64,000 bases of DNA from Hymenobacter glacialis (GCF_001816165.1 NZ_MDZC01000017.1:48198-112197), one strand, 5' to 3'; shown: positions 50,452 to 59,705, counted from the first letter of the stretch. Notes: generated by a model from the letters alone, not told the origin. A program made the numbers and translations.

Positions 50452-52086
50452 TTACCAGCGGTAGAGCACTGATAACGCCTTGATACCGTACGGCCTCACC
50501 GTGTACACCTCCTTGCCCAGGCTGTCGGGGTAGGGCTCGGGATGGGTGCGGTAGGCCCCGAGGAAGTACTGTTCTTTGCCGGGGCCGCCCACCCGAAACC
50601 GCGCCCGGTCTTCGGGCTTCATAATGGCGAGGTTGTTTTCGATGAGGCCGCCGTTCTGGGCCGTCACGTTGAGTACGGGGGCGTCGTCGTGCTGCAGAAT
50701 CCACTCCAGACCCTGCCGGTAGCTCAGGCCCCAGTAGTCGCGCTCAAACAGCTGCTCGGCCTGCGAGGGCGCCAGAAATGAGAAATACACCTGCTGCTGC
50801 GGGTGCGCCTGCACCATGCGGGCCACGGTGTAGGCCATTTCGCCGCCCGCCCCCAGCGCGAGGCCCAGCGCCACCGGGCGCCCCCAGCGGTGCTGCCGGC
50901 TGGCCCGCCACAGTGCCACCGCCCCGCGCCCGGCCAGCAGCAGCATGGCCGGATACACAAAGTACAGGTGCCGCCAGCCGTCGTAAATCACCGATTCCAG
51001 GACAATAATCATGATAATCGGCAGGCTGAACCAGCCCAGAAAAAGGACGTCCAGGCGGCCCTCGAAGGTGCGCAGGTACGCTAGGTTGCGGCGTACCAGG
51101 GCATACAGCATTCCAAGTACGCCCAACACAAACCCCACCGTGTAGGCCACCGGCGTGGTGACGATAATCCAGACCGGGGCGTAGTGCCAGGGCAGCTCCA
51201 GGGTGCCCACGCGCCGCCCCAGGTACACGACTTCCCCAATCCAGCGGAATTTCTTCATGTTGTCGAAGGCGGTGAGGAAATTCTCTACCGGGGCCTCCCA
51301 CAGGTACGGCCAGCCCGCCACGATGCCCAGCACGGCCACCACCAGAAAAACCGGCACGGCCAAGGCCAGCCGCCCGCGCTCCCGCGGGGCAGGGCTACCA
51401 AAAACGGCTTCCAGCAGGAGCATGCCCAGCGTCATGGCCACAAGCAGCACGCCGAGAATGCGGACGTCTACCGCAGCGGCGGTGGCCAGCCCGTGCACGG
51501 CCGCGCGGCCCAACGACGGCCGTTGCAGCAGCCGCACCAGCGTGTAGGCGCCCAGCGTGAAGAACGCGAGAAACACAATGTCTTTGCCGTTGTAAAATGC
51601 CTCGGCGAAAAACCGGGGCGACAGCACCAGCAAGGCGCTCACTATTAATCCCCAACGCCAGCTGCTAAATCGGATTCGGCCCAGATTATACAGCGCCCAG
51701 ACACCCAGCGTGAACACCAGAAACACCGCAAAATGGCGCAGCAGGAAGTACGTGCGCGAATCTTCCAGCTGCAGGCTCTGGTCGAGCAACGCCAGGGGCA
51801 TCTCAAAAAACACGCCGTGGTCGTTTTCGAGGTAGCCGTGTATGTCCGGCGTATCGCCAAACAGGCCGTGCTCGCTCACCAAGTCAGGCGCCACGAGACT
51901 GGCCACGTACTTGGCGCTCACCATGCCGTTCAGGCGGTCCACCGGCTCGTCCCAGGACACGCCGTAGTCCTGGTAGAGGCCCAGTCCCAGCAGTAGCAGC
52001 ACCACAAAATAGGCGCGGACGTAGAAGCCCCGCGGATTGGCCGAAACGTAGCCACGCAGGAAATCCCGCAGACGTGATAGAAGCAT
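50452..52086 (-). CDS. Multi-spanning glycosyltransferase-like (GT39/GT-C) membrane protein
   Basis: From the ATG at 52086 (MLLSRLRDFLRGYVS) this has 544 residues and about 10-12 membrane helices. The first periplasmic loop YQDYGVSWDEPVDRLNG has the acidic residues expected of a GT-C catalytic loop, and ENDHGVFFEMPLALLDQ follows. The final 110 residues form a periplasmic segment. It is the fifth such protein in 17 kb and lies alone between the kynureninase and kynurenine monooxygenase genes. A TACTTTTG element is 46 bases upstream. Confidence 0.8.
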   Translation of the reverse strand: MLLSRLRDFLRGYVSANPRGFYVRAYFVVLLLLGLGLYQDYGVSWDEPVDRLNGMVSAKYVASLVAPDLVSEHGLFGDTPDIHGYLENDHGVFFEMPLALLDQSLQLEDSRTYFLLRHFAVFLVFTLGVWALYNLGRIRFSSWRWGLIVSALLVLSPRFFAEAFYNGKDIVFLAFFTLGAYTLVRLLQRPSLGRAAVHGLATAAAVDVRILGVLLVAMTLGMLLLEAVFGSPAPRERGRLALAVPVFLVVAVLGIVAGWPYLWEAPVENFLTAFDNMKKFRWIGEVVYLGRRVGTLELPWHYAPVWIIVTTPVAYTVGFVLGVLGMLYALVRRNLAYLRTFEGRLDVLFLGWFSLPIIMIIVLESVIYDGWRHLYFVYPAMLLLAGRGAVALWRASRQHRWGRPVALGLALGAGGEMAYTVARMVQAHPQQQVYFSFLAPSQAEQLFERDYWGLSYRQGLEWILQHDDAPVLNVTAQNGGLIENNLAIMKPEDRARFRVGGPGKEQYFLGAYRTHPEPYPDSLGKEVYTVRPYGIKALSVLYRW

Positions 52087-52132
52087 AGAGGAAAGCGGTA
52101 CTACGGGTGGGCCCACTGGCCCGGTAGCGCCC

Positions 52133-52140
52133 CAAAAGTA
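52133..52140 (-). promoter_or_regulatory. -7 element TACTTTTG upstream of the GT39-like gene
   Basis: An exact TAnnTTTG match on the minus strand, 46 bases before the ATG at 52086. It gives the longest leader among the elements listed here. Confidence 0.45.
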
Positions 52141-52260
52141 CTTCTCGCAGGACCTTATTGGCGAAGCCGGCCAACGGCAGGGCCGTTTGCGTTGTTACCG
52201 CATTCTCTCGTTAACAGCCCGGCGCTGCGCCAAAACACCCATCCCGCTACCTTGCTTCCC

Positions 52261-52854
52261 ATGCCACTACTATCCATTCCCCTCCCGCAGGCCGACTTGC
52301 TTTTTGACCCCGATTTTCTACCGGCGGCGGAGGCCAATGCCCTGCTTGCCCACTTTATAGCCGACGTCGCGTGGGAGCAGCGCGCCATCCGCATGTTTGG
52401 GCGGGAGCTGCCGCAGCCGCGCCTCACCGCCTGGCACGGCGACCCCGCCGCGCGCTATACCTATTCGGGCCTCACCTGGGAGCCCCGCCCCTGGACGCCG
52501 CCGTTGCGCGACCTGTGCCAGCGTCTGGAAGCCAGTACCGGGGCCCGTTTCAACAGCGTGCTCCTGAACTACTACCGCGACGGCCGCGACAGCATGGGCT
52601 GGCACGCCGATGACGAGCCCGAGCTTGGTACGGCCCCAATTATTGCCTCGCTGAGCCTGGGCGCTACCCGCCGCTTCCGCCTGCGGCCCATCGGCTCCCG
52701 GGCCGGGCTGGCGCCTATCGGCCTCGACCTACCCAACGGCAGCCTGCTGCTGATGCGCGGCCTCACGCAGCAACACTGGCAGCACGCCCTGCCCAAAACG
52801 GCCCGCCCGGCCGGTCCGCGCCTCAACCTCACGTTTCGCTGGGTAGCGGGGTAG
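52261..52854 (+). CDS. alkB: AlkB-like 2-oxoglutarate/Fe(II) dioxygenase
   Basis: A 197-residue AlkB homologue, of the kind that removes methyl groups from damaged bases by oxidative demethylation. Iron ligands: H115 and D117 (GWHADDEPELG) and H175 (HWQHALPKT). The 2-oxoglutarate-binding arginines are in GPRLNLTFRWV, and the nucleotide-flipping region LPQPRLTAWHGD is also typical. The ATG at 52261 is set by the start of homology; the extra upstream frame overlaps intergenic DNA. It appears as a single gene without an adaptive-response regulator nearby. Confidence 0.93.
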   Translation: MPLLSIPLPQADLLFDPDFLPAAEANALLAHFIADVAWEQRAIRMFGRELPQPRLTAWHGDPAARYTYSGLTWEPRPWTPPLRDLCQRLEASTGARFNSVLLNYYRDGRDSMGWHADDEPELGTAPIIASLSLGATRRFRLRPIGSRAGLAPIGLDLPNGSLLLMRGLTQQHWQHALPKTARPAGPRLNLTFRWVAG

Positions 52855-52923
52855 CGAGGGGCCTACTGGCTGGGTAATTAGTAGCAGCCGTTGTTTTCAT
52901 CCATTTTGCCTCGCTTTTGTCAA

Positions 52924-53181
52924 TTAGTAGCGGATGTCGGGATGGCCCGCTAGCTGCGGGTCCCACTCTTCGCTCACCAGAAACTGGCCAACGCGCAGCG
53001 TTGTCAGCACAGGGTTGAGGACCACGGCTTTGGCCATCATGCGCCGCCATGCTGCAGCACCTGGGGCGCAGGAAATATCAGTGCTCTTGGGCAGCACCAG
53101 CAACTTGGCCTGGCGGCTGGCAGTGCGCCACCGCCACCGCATGTACCCCATGCGCTTGTACCGAAATCGGAAGTGTGTCAT
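52924..53181 (-). CDS. Small basic protein, function unknown
   Basis: A possible 85-residue protein, starting MTHFRFRYKRMGYMRWRWR and ending with a more ordinary acidic segment. It has no hydrophobic helix and no known motif. Support is weak: the strand is free of other genes and codon use is similar to its neighbours, but an equally long frame exists on the opposite strand. Confidence 0.4.
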   Translation of the reverse strand: MTHFRFRYKRMGYMRWRWRTASRQAKLLVLPKSTDISCAPGAAAWRRMMAKAVVLNPVLTTLRVGQFLVSEEWDPQLAGHPDIRY

Positions 53182-53416
53182 AACAGTGGGCCGTTAACAA
53201 GGGGAGCAGATTCGTGCCAACACATCAAAGACAGTGACTGGATTGCATTATATTAATAATTTACGATTAACTGGGCAGTATACTCGACAAACACGACCGT
53301 AACCGCGCCGAGCCAGATTGAAACCACCTTCTCGCTGCGCTAACGGCCTTTTGCCCGTTCTTAAAGTACAACCACCACTTGCGTAGTAGCTTCGCCGCCA
53401 CACCTTCCTTCCGCTT

Positions 53417-54796
53417 ATGCCCACTGCTACTCCTTCCCATGCACCTGCCGAAACCCTCACCGTACTAGGAGCCGGCCTGGTGGGCACGCTGCTCTCGCTG
53501 TACCTCGCCCGGCGGGGCCATGCCGTGCAGTTGTTTGAGCGCCGGCCCGACCCGCGCCTGGAAGGGTCTCAGGAGGGCCGGTCCATCAACCTGGCGCTGT
53601 CGGACCGGGGCTGGCGGGCCCTGGAAGGCGTGGGCGTGGCCGACGACATCCGGCAGGTGGGCATCCCGATGACGGGCCGTATGATGCACGACACGCAGGG
53701 CACCCTCACCCGGCAGCCCTACGGCGAGGCCGGCCAGGCCATTTACTCCGTCAACCGCGGCCACCTCAACCGGTGCCTGCTCGACCTGGCCGAAGCCCAG
53801 CCCCGGGTGCGCCTCCGCTTTGGCCAGCAGTGCCTGCGCACCGACCTCAGAAAGCAGGAGCTGCACCTGCTCGACACCGAAACCCAGCAGACGCGCACGG
53901 AGCCCTACACCCGCTTGTTCGGCACCGATGGAGCGTTTTCGGCCGTGCGCGGGGCCCTGCAGAAAACCGACCGCTTCGACTACTCGCAGGACTTCCTGGA
54001 GTATGGCTACAAGGAGCTTACCATTGCGGCCGGGCCGGGGGGCGCGTGGCAAATGGAGAAAAACGCCCTGCACATCTGGCCGCGCGGGCAGTACTTGATG
54101 ATTGCGCTGCCCAACCTCGACGGCTCGTTCAACTGCACCTTGTTTTTTCCCTACGAGGGCGCCGAAAGCTTTGCCGCGCTGCAAACCCCAGCCGACGTCG
54201 CCGCTTTTTTTGAGCGGGTATTTCCCGATGCCGTGCCGCTGATGCCCACGCTCACGCAGGAATTTTTTGAGCACCCCACGGGGTCCATGGTCACCATCAA
54301 GTGCTTCCCGTGGAAGTACGACGACGACGTGCTGCTGATTGGCGACGCCTCCCACGCCATTCTGCCCTTCTACGGACAGGGCATGAACTCGGGGTTTGAA
54401 GACTGCAGCGTGCTCAACCAGCTGCTCGAAGAGCACGGCGATGACGACTGGGCCACCGTTTTTACAGAATTCCAGACCCAGCGCAAGCCCAACGCCGACG
54501 CCATGGCCGACCTGGCCCTGTACAACTTCACCGAGATGCGCGACCGGGTGGGCGACCCGCGCTTTTTGCTGCAGAAGAAAATTGAGTCCAGAATCGCCGG
54601 CCAGTTTCCGGGGCGTTGGACGCCGCTTTACTCGCAGGTCACGTTTTCGCACACGCCCTACGCCGAGGCCTGGGCCGCCGGCCAAACCCAAGATGCCATC
54701 ATGGCCCGCCTCATGCCCCACATTCACACCGAGGCCGACTTTGACCAGCCCGCCGTGCAGGAACTGGTGCAGCAGGAAATGGCCAACAAGCGCTAA
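53417..54796 (+). CDS. kmo: Kynurenine 3-monooxygenase
   Basis: KMO (459 residues) is an FAD-dependent hydroxylase that turns kynurenine into 3-hydroxykynurenine with NADPH and O2. Motifs: the FAD fingerprint TVLGAGLVGTLLSLYLARRG, EGRSINLALSDRG, the DG motif region FGTDGAFSAVR, and the GD motif LLIGDASHAILPFYGQGMNSGFED, which also shows the KMO-specific FYGQGMN. The C-terminal membrane-anchoring helices of eukaryotic KMO are missing, as in bacterial enzymes. It supplies the substrate for kynureninase 4 kb upstream. Tryptophan 2,3-dioxygenase and formamidase genes are not in the window. Confidence 0.97.
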   Translation: MPTATPSHAPAETLTVLGAGLVGTLLSLYLARRGHAVQLFERRPDPRLEGSQEGRSINLALSDRGWRALEGVGVADDIRQVGIPMTGRMMHDTQGTLTRQPYGEAGQAIYSVNRGHLNRCLLDLAEAQPRVRLRFGQQCLRTDLRKQELHLLDTETQQTRTEPYTRLFGTDGAFSAVRGALQKTDRFDYSQDFLEYGYKELTIAAGPGGAWQMEKNALHIWPRGQYLMIALPNLDGSFNCTLFFPYEGAESFAALQTPADVAAFFERVFPDAVPLMPTLTQEFFEHPTGSMVTIKCFPWKYDDDVLLIGDASHAILPFYGQGMNSGFEDCSVLNQLLEEHGDDDWATVFTEFQTQRKPNADAMADLALYNFTEMRDRVGDPRFLLQKKIESRIAGQFPGRWTPLYSQVTFSHTPYAEAWAAGQTQDAIMARLMPHIHTEADFDQPAVQELVQQEMANKR

Positions 54797-55000
54797 GGAA
54801 ATAATTCAAAGGAGTAAACAGCGCTTGTTAAGCCGTTAGAAAGCAACCATTGCTGTTTCTGCTCTACTTTCCAGGCCATCGGCTGCCACCGTTTGCGTGG
54901 TGAATGGTTACTTTAGAGCGCTAAGCGACTAACCGCTGCCGTAAGAAGCTTAACTCGTTCTGTGCGTACTTGCCCCCTGCCTCCCCTCCTTCCCCCCGCT

Positions 55001-55708
55001 ATGTTGACCTGCGCCATCATCGACGACGACGAGATTAACCGTCTCACGCTCGAGCACTACGTTGAGCTCACGCCCAACCTCAAACTGGAAGCCTCGCTGG
55101 CCGATGGCATTGCCGGCCTGACGTTTTTCCGCGAAGGAAACCGCGTGGACGTGTTGTTTCTCGACATTGAGATGCCCCACCTCAGCGGCCTCGAGCTGCT
55201 GCGCGTGCTCACCGACCCGCCCGAAGTCATCATTACCACTTCCCGCCAGGATTCGGCCGTGGACGCCTTTGAGCTGCGCGTGACCGATTACCTGGTTAAG
55301 CCGTTCGATTTTGCCCGCTTCACCCAGGCGGTGCAGCGGGTGCAGTCGCGGGTGGTGCCCGCCGCCCCAGCTCCCCCCGAAGCCCCTGCCAACACCGACC
55401 TTTTTGTGAAGGTGAACAGCCGCATGGTGCGCATCGATTTCGATGAGGTGCTGTACGTGGAAGCCCTGTCTGACTATGTCAACATCGTGACGGCCAAGCA
55501 CAAATACATTGTGTACACCACGCTCAAGGCCTTGGAAAACCGCCTGAGCACCTTCCCCAACTTCATTCGGGTGCACCGCAGCTACTTGCTCAACACCCAG
55601 CACATCGAGTCCATTGAGGACAACACGGCCAACCTGCGCGGCGGCCACTTCGTGCCCATCGGCAAGTCGTACCAGGACGGGTTCTACAAGAGCCTGCAGC
55701 GCATCTAG
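55001..55708 (+). CDS. LytTR-family response regulator
   Basis: A 235-residue regulator from the ATG at 55001. The receiver domain (1-120) has acidic residues D8-D10, the phospho-acceptor D55 (LFLDIEMPHLSG) and the conserved Lys in YLVKPFD. A Pro/Ala linker joins it to a LytTR DNA-binding domain (LFVKVNSRMVRIDFDEVLYVEALSDYVNIVT...FIRVHRSYLLN). A LytS-type sensor is usually next to such genes, but none is here. The 204 bases upstream contain no gene. Confidence 0.93.
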   Translation: MLTCAIIDDDEINRLTLEHYVELTPNLKLEASLADGIAGLTFFREGNRVDVLFLDIEMPHLSGLELLRVLTDPPEVIITTSRQDSAVDAFELRVTDYLVKPFDFARFTQAVQRVQSRVVPAAPAPPEAPANTDLFVKVNSRMVRIDFDEVLYVEALSDYVNIVTAKHKYIVYTTLKALENRLSTFPNFIRVHRSYLLNTQHIESIEDNTANLRGGHFVPIGKSYQDGFYKSLQRI

Positions 55709-55734
55709 AAGCTAGCTAGACGGGCAAAATCAGT

Positions 55735-56009
55735 ACGTCATGCTCATCTGGCGTCCGCGCAGTCGAAGCATCTCGCGTGTGGTAGTAATTCATTCTAAGT
55801 ACTGGCGCAGCAGTAACCGTATTCGATTCGGGCCTGCTGGTCTGACCGCCCCAGGCGGTCTGACCGGTTGAAGCACCAGCAATTTCGGTCTGACGACGAC
55901 CAGTCAGACCGCCTGGGGCGGTCAGACCGGAGCATACGCTTACCGCTGCATTCGTACTTACTATTGTGGTAGAGGTGCTTCGACTGCGCGGACGCCAGAT
56001 GAGCATGAC
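55735..56009. repeat. Hairpin repeat family A, copy 8, with a second palindrome inside
   Basis: Perfect 34-base outer arms (55737-55770 and 55976-56009) enclose a second perfect inverted repeat with 26-base arms (55839-55864 and 55903-55928). The inner arms contain GGTCTGACCGCC...GGCGGTCTGAC words. The outer arms carry an extra CATCTGGCGTCCGCG stretch not found in the other copies. It fills nearly the whole 321-base gap between the LytTR and exonuclease genes. Confidence 0.95.
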
Positions 56010-56029
56010 TGTTTTTTTGTGATAAGCAC

Positions 56030-56647
56030 TTAGCCTTCCTCGGGCGCGGCGGTGGTCACCTGCTGGTAAACCGGCAGCTCGTAGAACGGGCGCAGTAGGC
56101 GCACTACGTCCAAGGCATCGGCCAGGGCTTCGTGGGCTACGTCGCGGTCGGGGAACCGGGCGCGGGCCTTGCAGATGCTCATGCTGGGCAGGCGCGAGTC
56201 TTTGCGCCAGTTGAGGTAGAACGCGGCGGGGTCGAGCATGGCCGGGTCGGCGCGCACGAGGTGACCCCAACCAGGCAACTCTTTGAGAAAGCCCAGGTCG
56301 TAGGACGCCACGTTTTTGCCGGCCATGGTCACGGAAATGTGGCCTTTGGCAGTGGGCCGAAACCCGTGCGCCAGCAGGAATTCATAGAACTGGGGCAGCA
56401 GCTCATCGGGGGTGCACAGCTCAGGGTTGGGGGCTTTGCTGGCCAGCTCCACCAGCAGGCGGGCGTTGAGGGCCAGTGCGCCGGCCGTGCCCACGTACTC
56501 GGGGTGGCGCACCACGCGCCGGAACGCGGGCAGCTGGGCCAGCGGCAGCGGGCGGCGGCTGTCTTCGATAACGGCGGCCAGCTCCAGCACCTGGTGGCGC
56601 TGCGGGTGGGGGCCGGAGGTTTCAAGGTCGAGGGAAACGTAGCGCAT
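56030..56647 (-). CDS. DEDDh 3'-5' exonuclease-like protein
   Basis: A 205-residue protein from the ATG at 56647 (MRYVSLDLETSGPHP). It has the DEDDh exonuclease residues: Asp and Glu in SLDLETSG, Asp in KNVASYDLGFL, and His/Asp in DVAHEALADALDVV. It is close to the oligoribonuclease/DnaQ group, so it should degrade short RNA or DNA ends in the cytoplasm. It is divergent from polA with 172 bases between the two starts. Confidence 0.87.
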   Translation of the reverse strand: MRYVSLDLETSGPHPQRHQVLELAAVIEDSRRPLPLAQLPAFRRVVRHPEYVGTAGALALNARLLVELASKAPNPELCTPDELLPQFYEFLLAHGFRPTAKGHISVTMAGKNVASYDLGFLKELPGWGHLVRADPAMLDPAAFYLNWRKDSRLPSMSICKARARFPDRDVAHEALADALDVVRLLRPFYELPVYQQVTTAAPEEG

Positions 56648-56807
56648 GAAGTCGGGAACCTGCCTGGGAATAGGCATAGGAAAGCAACGCTCTGTGCGAA
56701 GCCGTTGCTACCGTCAACGGCTGCTGCAGCTGTCAGTTAGGGCAGGTGGCAAAAATAACTCGATGTATTCGGCTGCAGCGGGTTAATTGTCGTACCATTT
56801 GCCACCG

Positions 56808-56815
56808 TACTTTCG
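56808..56815 (+). promoter_or_regulatory. -7-like element TACTTTCG upstream of polA
   Basis: Seven of eight bases match TAnnTTTG, 4 bases before the polA ATG. A TTG at 56787-56789, 18 bases upstream, fits the -33 element. Confidence 0.5.
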
Positions 56816-56819
56816 CCCA

Positions 56820-59705
56820 ATGACCGACACAGCCGCCGCCGCTCCCAAGAAGAAGCTCTTCCTGCTCGACGCTTTTGCCCTCATCTACCGCTCGCACTTC
56901 GCATTCAGCAAAAACCCGCGCATCAACTCCAAGGGCATGAACACCGGCGCCGTGCTGGGTTTCACCAACACGCTGGTGGAGGTGCTGCAAAAGGAGAAGC
57001 CCACGCACATCGGCGTGTGCTTTGACAGCGCCAAGAAGACGTTCCGGCACGAGCAGTACGCTGAGTATAAGGCTCAGCGCCAGGCCATGCCCGAGGACAT
57101 CGGCATCGCCCTCCCATACATCAAGAAAATTATTGAGGGCTTCCACATCCCCATTTTGAAAATGGACGGCTACGAGGCCGACGACGTGATTGGGACGTTG
57201 GCCCAAAAGGCCGAAAAGGAAGGTTTCGAGGTGTTTATGATGACGCCCGACAAGGACTACTGCCAGCTGGTGACGGAAAATATCAAAATCTACCGGCCCG
57301 CCTTTATGGGCAACGCGGCCGAGATTCTGGACGTGGCCCACGTGCTGGCCCGCTTCGAGATTGAGCGGGTGGAGCAGGTGATTGACATTCTGGGTTTGCA
57401 GGGCGATGCCAGCGACAATATTCCCGGCATTCCCGGCATCGGCGAGAAAACGGCCAAAACACTGATTCAGAAATACGGCTCGGTCGAAAACCTGATTGCC
57501 AACACCGACCAGCTCAAAGGCAAGCAGCAGGAAAATGTGCGCAACTTTGCCGAGCAGGGCCTGATGAGCAAGGAGCTGGCCACCATTCATGTGAACGTGC
57601 CGCTGGACTTTGAGGCCGACAAGCTGGTGCTGGACGCGCCCGACGAAGCCACCCTGCGCGAGCTGTTTGAGGAGCTGGAGTTCCGGCAGCTGGCGGCCCG
57701 CGTGCTGAGCGGCGGCGGCCCCCAGCGCACCCCGGCCGGCGTGGCCGCCCCCGGTAGCAAACCCACGCGCCGCCCCAAGCTGGTGGCCGGCGACCAGGCC
57801 ACCCTCTTCGGAGACGCGGCCGTAGCCAGCGGTGCTGAAGAAGGCGAAACCGGCCACTACGGCGCGCCCAGCGGCCCGCGCAAGCGCCTGGAAGACGTGC
57901 CCTACCAGTACCACATGATGGACACGCCGGAGCTACGCAAGTCACTCTTGTCCTTTCTGTTGCAGCAAACCGAAGTGAGCTTCGACACCGAAACCACGGG
58001 GCTGGATATTATGACGGCGCGGCTGGTGGGCCTCAGCTTTTGCTGGCTGCCGGGCGAGGCCTACTACGTGCCCGTGCCCACCGAGGACCCGGCCGCCGTG
58101 CAGGGCATCGTGGAGGAGTTCTGCCCGTTTTTCGAGGCCGCGCACATCCTCAAAATCGGCCAGAACATCAAGTACGACCTCACCATTCTGCGGCACTACG
58201 GCGTGGAGGTGAGCGGGCAGCTCTTCGACACGATGCTGGCTCACTACCTCATCGAGCCCGACATGCGCCACAACATGGACGTGCTGGCCGAAACCTACCT
58301 GCACTACTCGCCGGTGTCCATCACCGAGCTCATCGGCCCCAAGGGCAAGAAGCAGAAAACCATGGCCGACATTCCGCCGGCCGAGGTGAAGGACTACGCC
58401 TGCGAAGACGCCGACGTGACCCTGCAGCTCAAGCACGTGTTTGAGCCCATGCTGCGCGACCTGGGCCTGTTGGGCCTGCTGAACGACGTGGAAAACCCGC
58501 TGGTGCCCGTGCTCAGCAGCATCGAGTACGAGGGCGTGCGGATTGATTCCGAGGCCATGACCGAGTACTCGGCCGAGCTGCAGGGCTACATCACGGAGCT
58601 GGAAACCCAGATTTTCCGCGAGGCCGGCCAGGAGTTCAACATCGGTTCGCCGAAGCAGTTGGGCGAGGTGCTGTTTGATAAGATGGACATCGGCAAGGGC
58701 AAAATCAAGAAAACCAAAACCGGCCAGTACGCCACCGGCGAGGAAATCCTGAGCCAGCTCGCCACCGACAACCCCATTGCCGCCCTCATTCTGGAATACC
58801 GCCAGCTCACCAAGCTGCGCAGTACCTACGTGGAGGCCCTGCCCCAGCTGGTGAACGAGGCCGATGGCCGCGTGCACACCAGCTTCAACCAGGCCGTGAC
58901 GGCCACCGGCCGCCTGAGCAGCACCAACCCCAACCTGCAGAACATCCCCATTCGCACGGAAAAGGGCCGGGAAATCCGCAAAGCCTTCGTGCCGCGCGAC
59001 GACCAGCACGTGCTGCTGGCCGCCGACTACTCCCAGGTGGAGCTGCGCATCATGGCGGACTTCTCGGGCGACGCCACCATGATTGAGGCCTTCCGCCTGG
59101 GCCAGGACATTCACAACAGCACCGCCAGCAAGGTCTTCAAAGTGCCCCTCGACCAGGTGGACTCGGAAATGCGCCGCAAGGCCAAAACCGTCAATTTTGG
59201 CATTATCTACGGCATTTCGGCCTTCGGCCTCGCCCAGCGCATCGGCATCAGCCGCAAGGAAGCCACGGAAATTATCGAGACCTATTTCCAGGAATTCCCC
59301 TCGGTGAAGCAGTTCATGGACGAGAGCATCAACCGGGCCCGCGAGCTGGAATACGCCGAAACGCTGCTCAAGCGCCGCCGCTACCTACGCGACATCAACT
59401 CGCGCAACGCCACGCTGCGCGGCTACACCGAGCGCAACGCCATCAACGCCCCCATCCAGGGCACGGCCGCCGACATTATCAAGATGGCCATGATTAACAT
59501 CTACCACTGGCTGCGCGAGGAAAAGCTGCAAACCCGCATGATTCTGCAAGTGCACGACGAACTGGTCTTCGACGCCGTGCAGGAGGAAGTAGCCTACATC
59601 ACCCCCAAAATCAAGGAGCTGATGACCACCGCCCTACTGCTGCCCCGCGGCGTGCCGCTGGAAGTGGAAGTGGGCACCGGCCGCAACTGGTTGCAGGCGC
59701 ACTAG
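56820..59705 (+). CDS. polA: DNA polymerase I
   Basis: PolA (961 residues from the ATG at 56820) fills gaps and removes RNA primers. Parts in order: 5'-3' exonuclease (1-300, with KMDGYEADDVIGTLA and DKDYCQLV); a linker; an intact-looking 3'-5' exonuclease domain (VSFDTETTGLD, KIGQNIKYDLTIL, YACEDADVTLQL); and the polymerase with motif A DYSQVELR near 736, motif B RRKAKTVNFGIIYG and motif C QVHDELVFD near 911. All three activities look preserved. The first in-frame ATG at 56787 is less likely because the promoter-like element lies after it. Confidence 0.97.
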   Translation: MTDTAAAAPKKKLFLLDAFALIYRSHFAFSKNPRINSKGMNTGAVLGFTNTLVEVLQKEKPTHIGVCFDSAKKTFRHEQYAEYKAQRQAMPEDIGIALPYIKKIIEGFHIPILKMDGYEADDVIGTLAQKAEKEGFEVFMMTPDKDYCQLVTENIKIYRPAFMGNAAEILDVAHVLARFEIERVEQVIDILGLQGDASDNIPGIPGIGEKTAKTLIQKYGSVENLIANTDQLKGKQQENVRNFAEQGLMSKELATIHVNVPLDFEADKLVLDAPDEATLRELFEELEFRQLAARVLSGGGPQRTPAGVAAPGSKPTRRPKLVAGDQATLFGDAAVASGAEEGETGHYGAPSGPRKRLEDVPYQYHMMDTPELRKSLLSFLLQQTEVSFDTETTGLDIMTARLVGLSFCWLPGEAYYVPVPTEDPAAVQGIVEEFCPFFEAAHILKIGQNIKYDLTILRHYGVEVSGQLFDTMLAHYLIEPDMRHNMDVLAETYLHYSPVSITELIGPKGKKQKTMADIPPAEVKDYACEDADVTLQLKHVFEPMLRDLGLLGLLNDVENPLVPVLSSIEYEGVRIDSEAMTEYSAELQGYITELETQIFREAGQEFNIGSPKQLGEVLFDKMDIGKGKIKKTKTGQYATGEEILSQLATDNPIAALILEYRQLTKLRSTYVEALPQLVNEADGRVHTSFNQAVTATGRLSSTNPNLQNIPIRTEKGREIRKAFVPRDDQHVLLAADYSQVELRIMADFSGDATMIEAFRLGQDIHNSTASKVFKVPLDQVDSEMRRKAKTVNFGIIYGISAFGLAQRIGISRKEATEIIETYFQEFPSVKQFMDESINRARELEYAETLLKRRRYLRDINSRNATLRGYTERNAINAPIQGTAADIIKMAMINIYHWLREEKLQTRMILQVHDELVFDAVQEEVAYITPKIKELMTTALLLPRGVPLEVEVGTGRNWLQAH

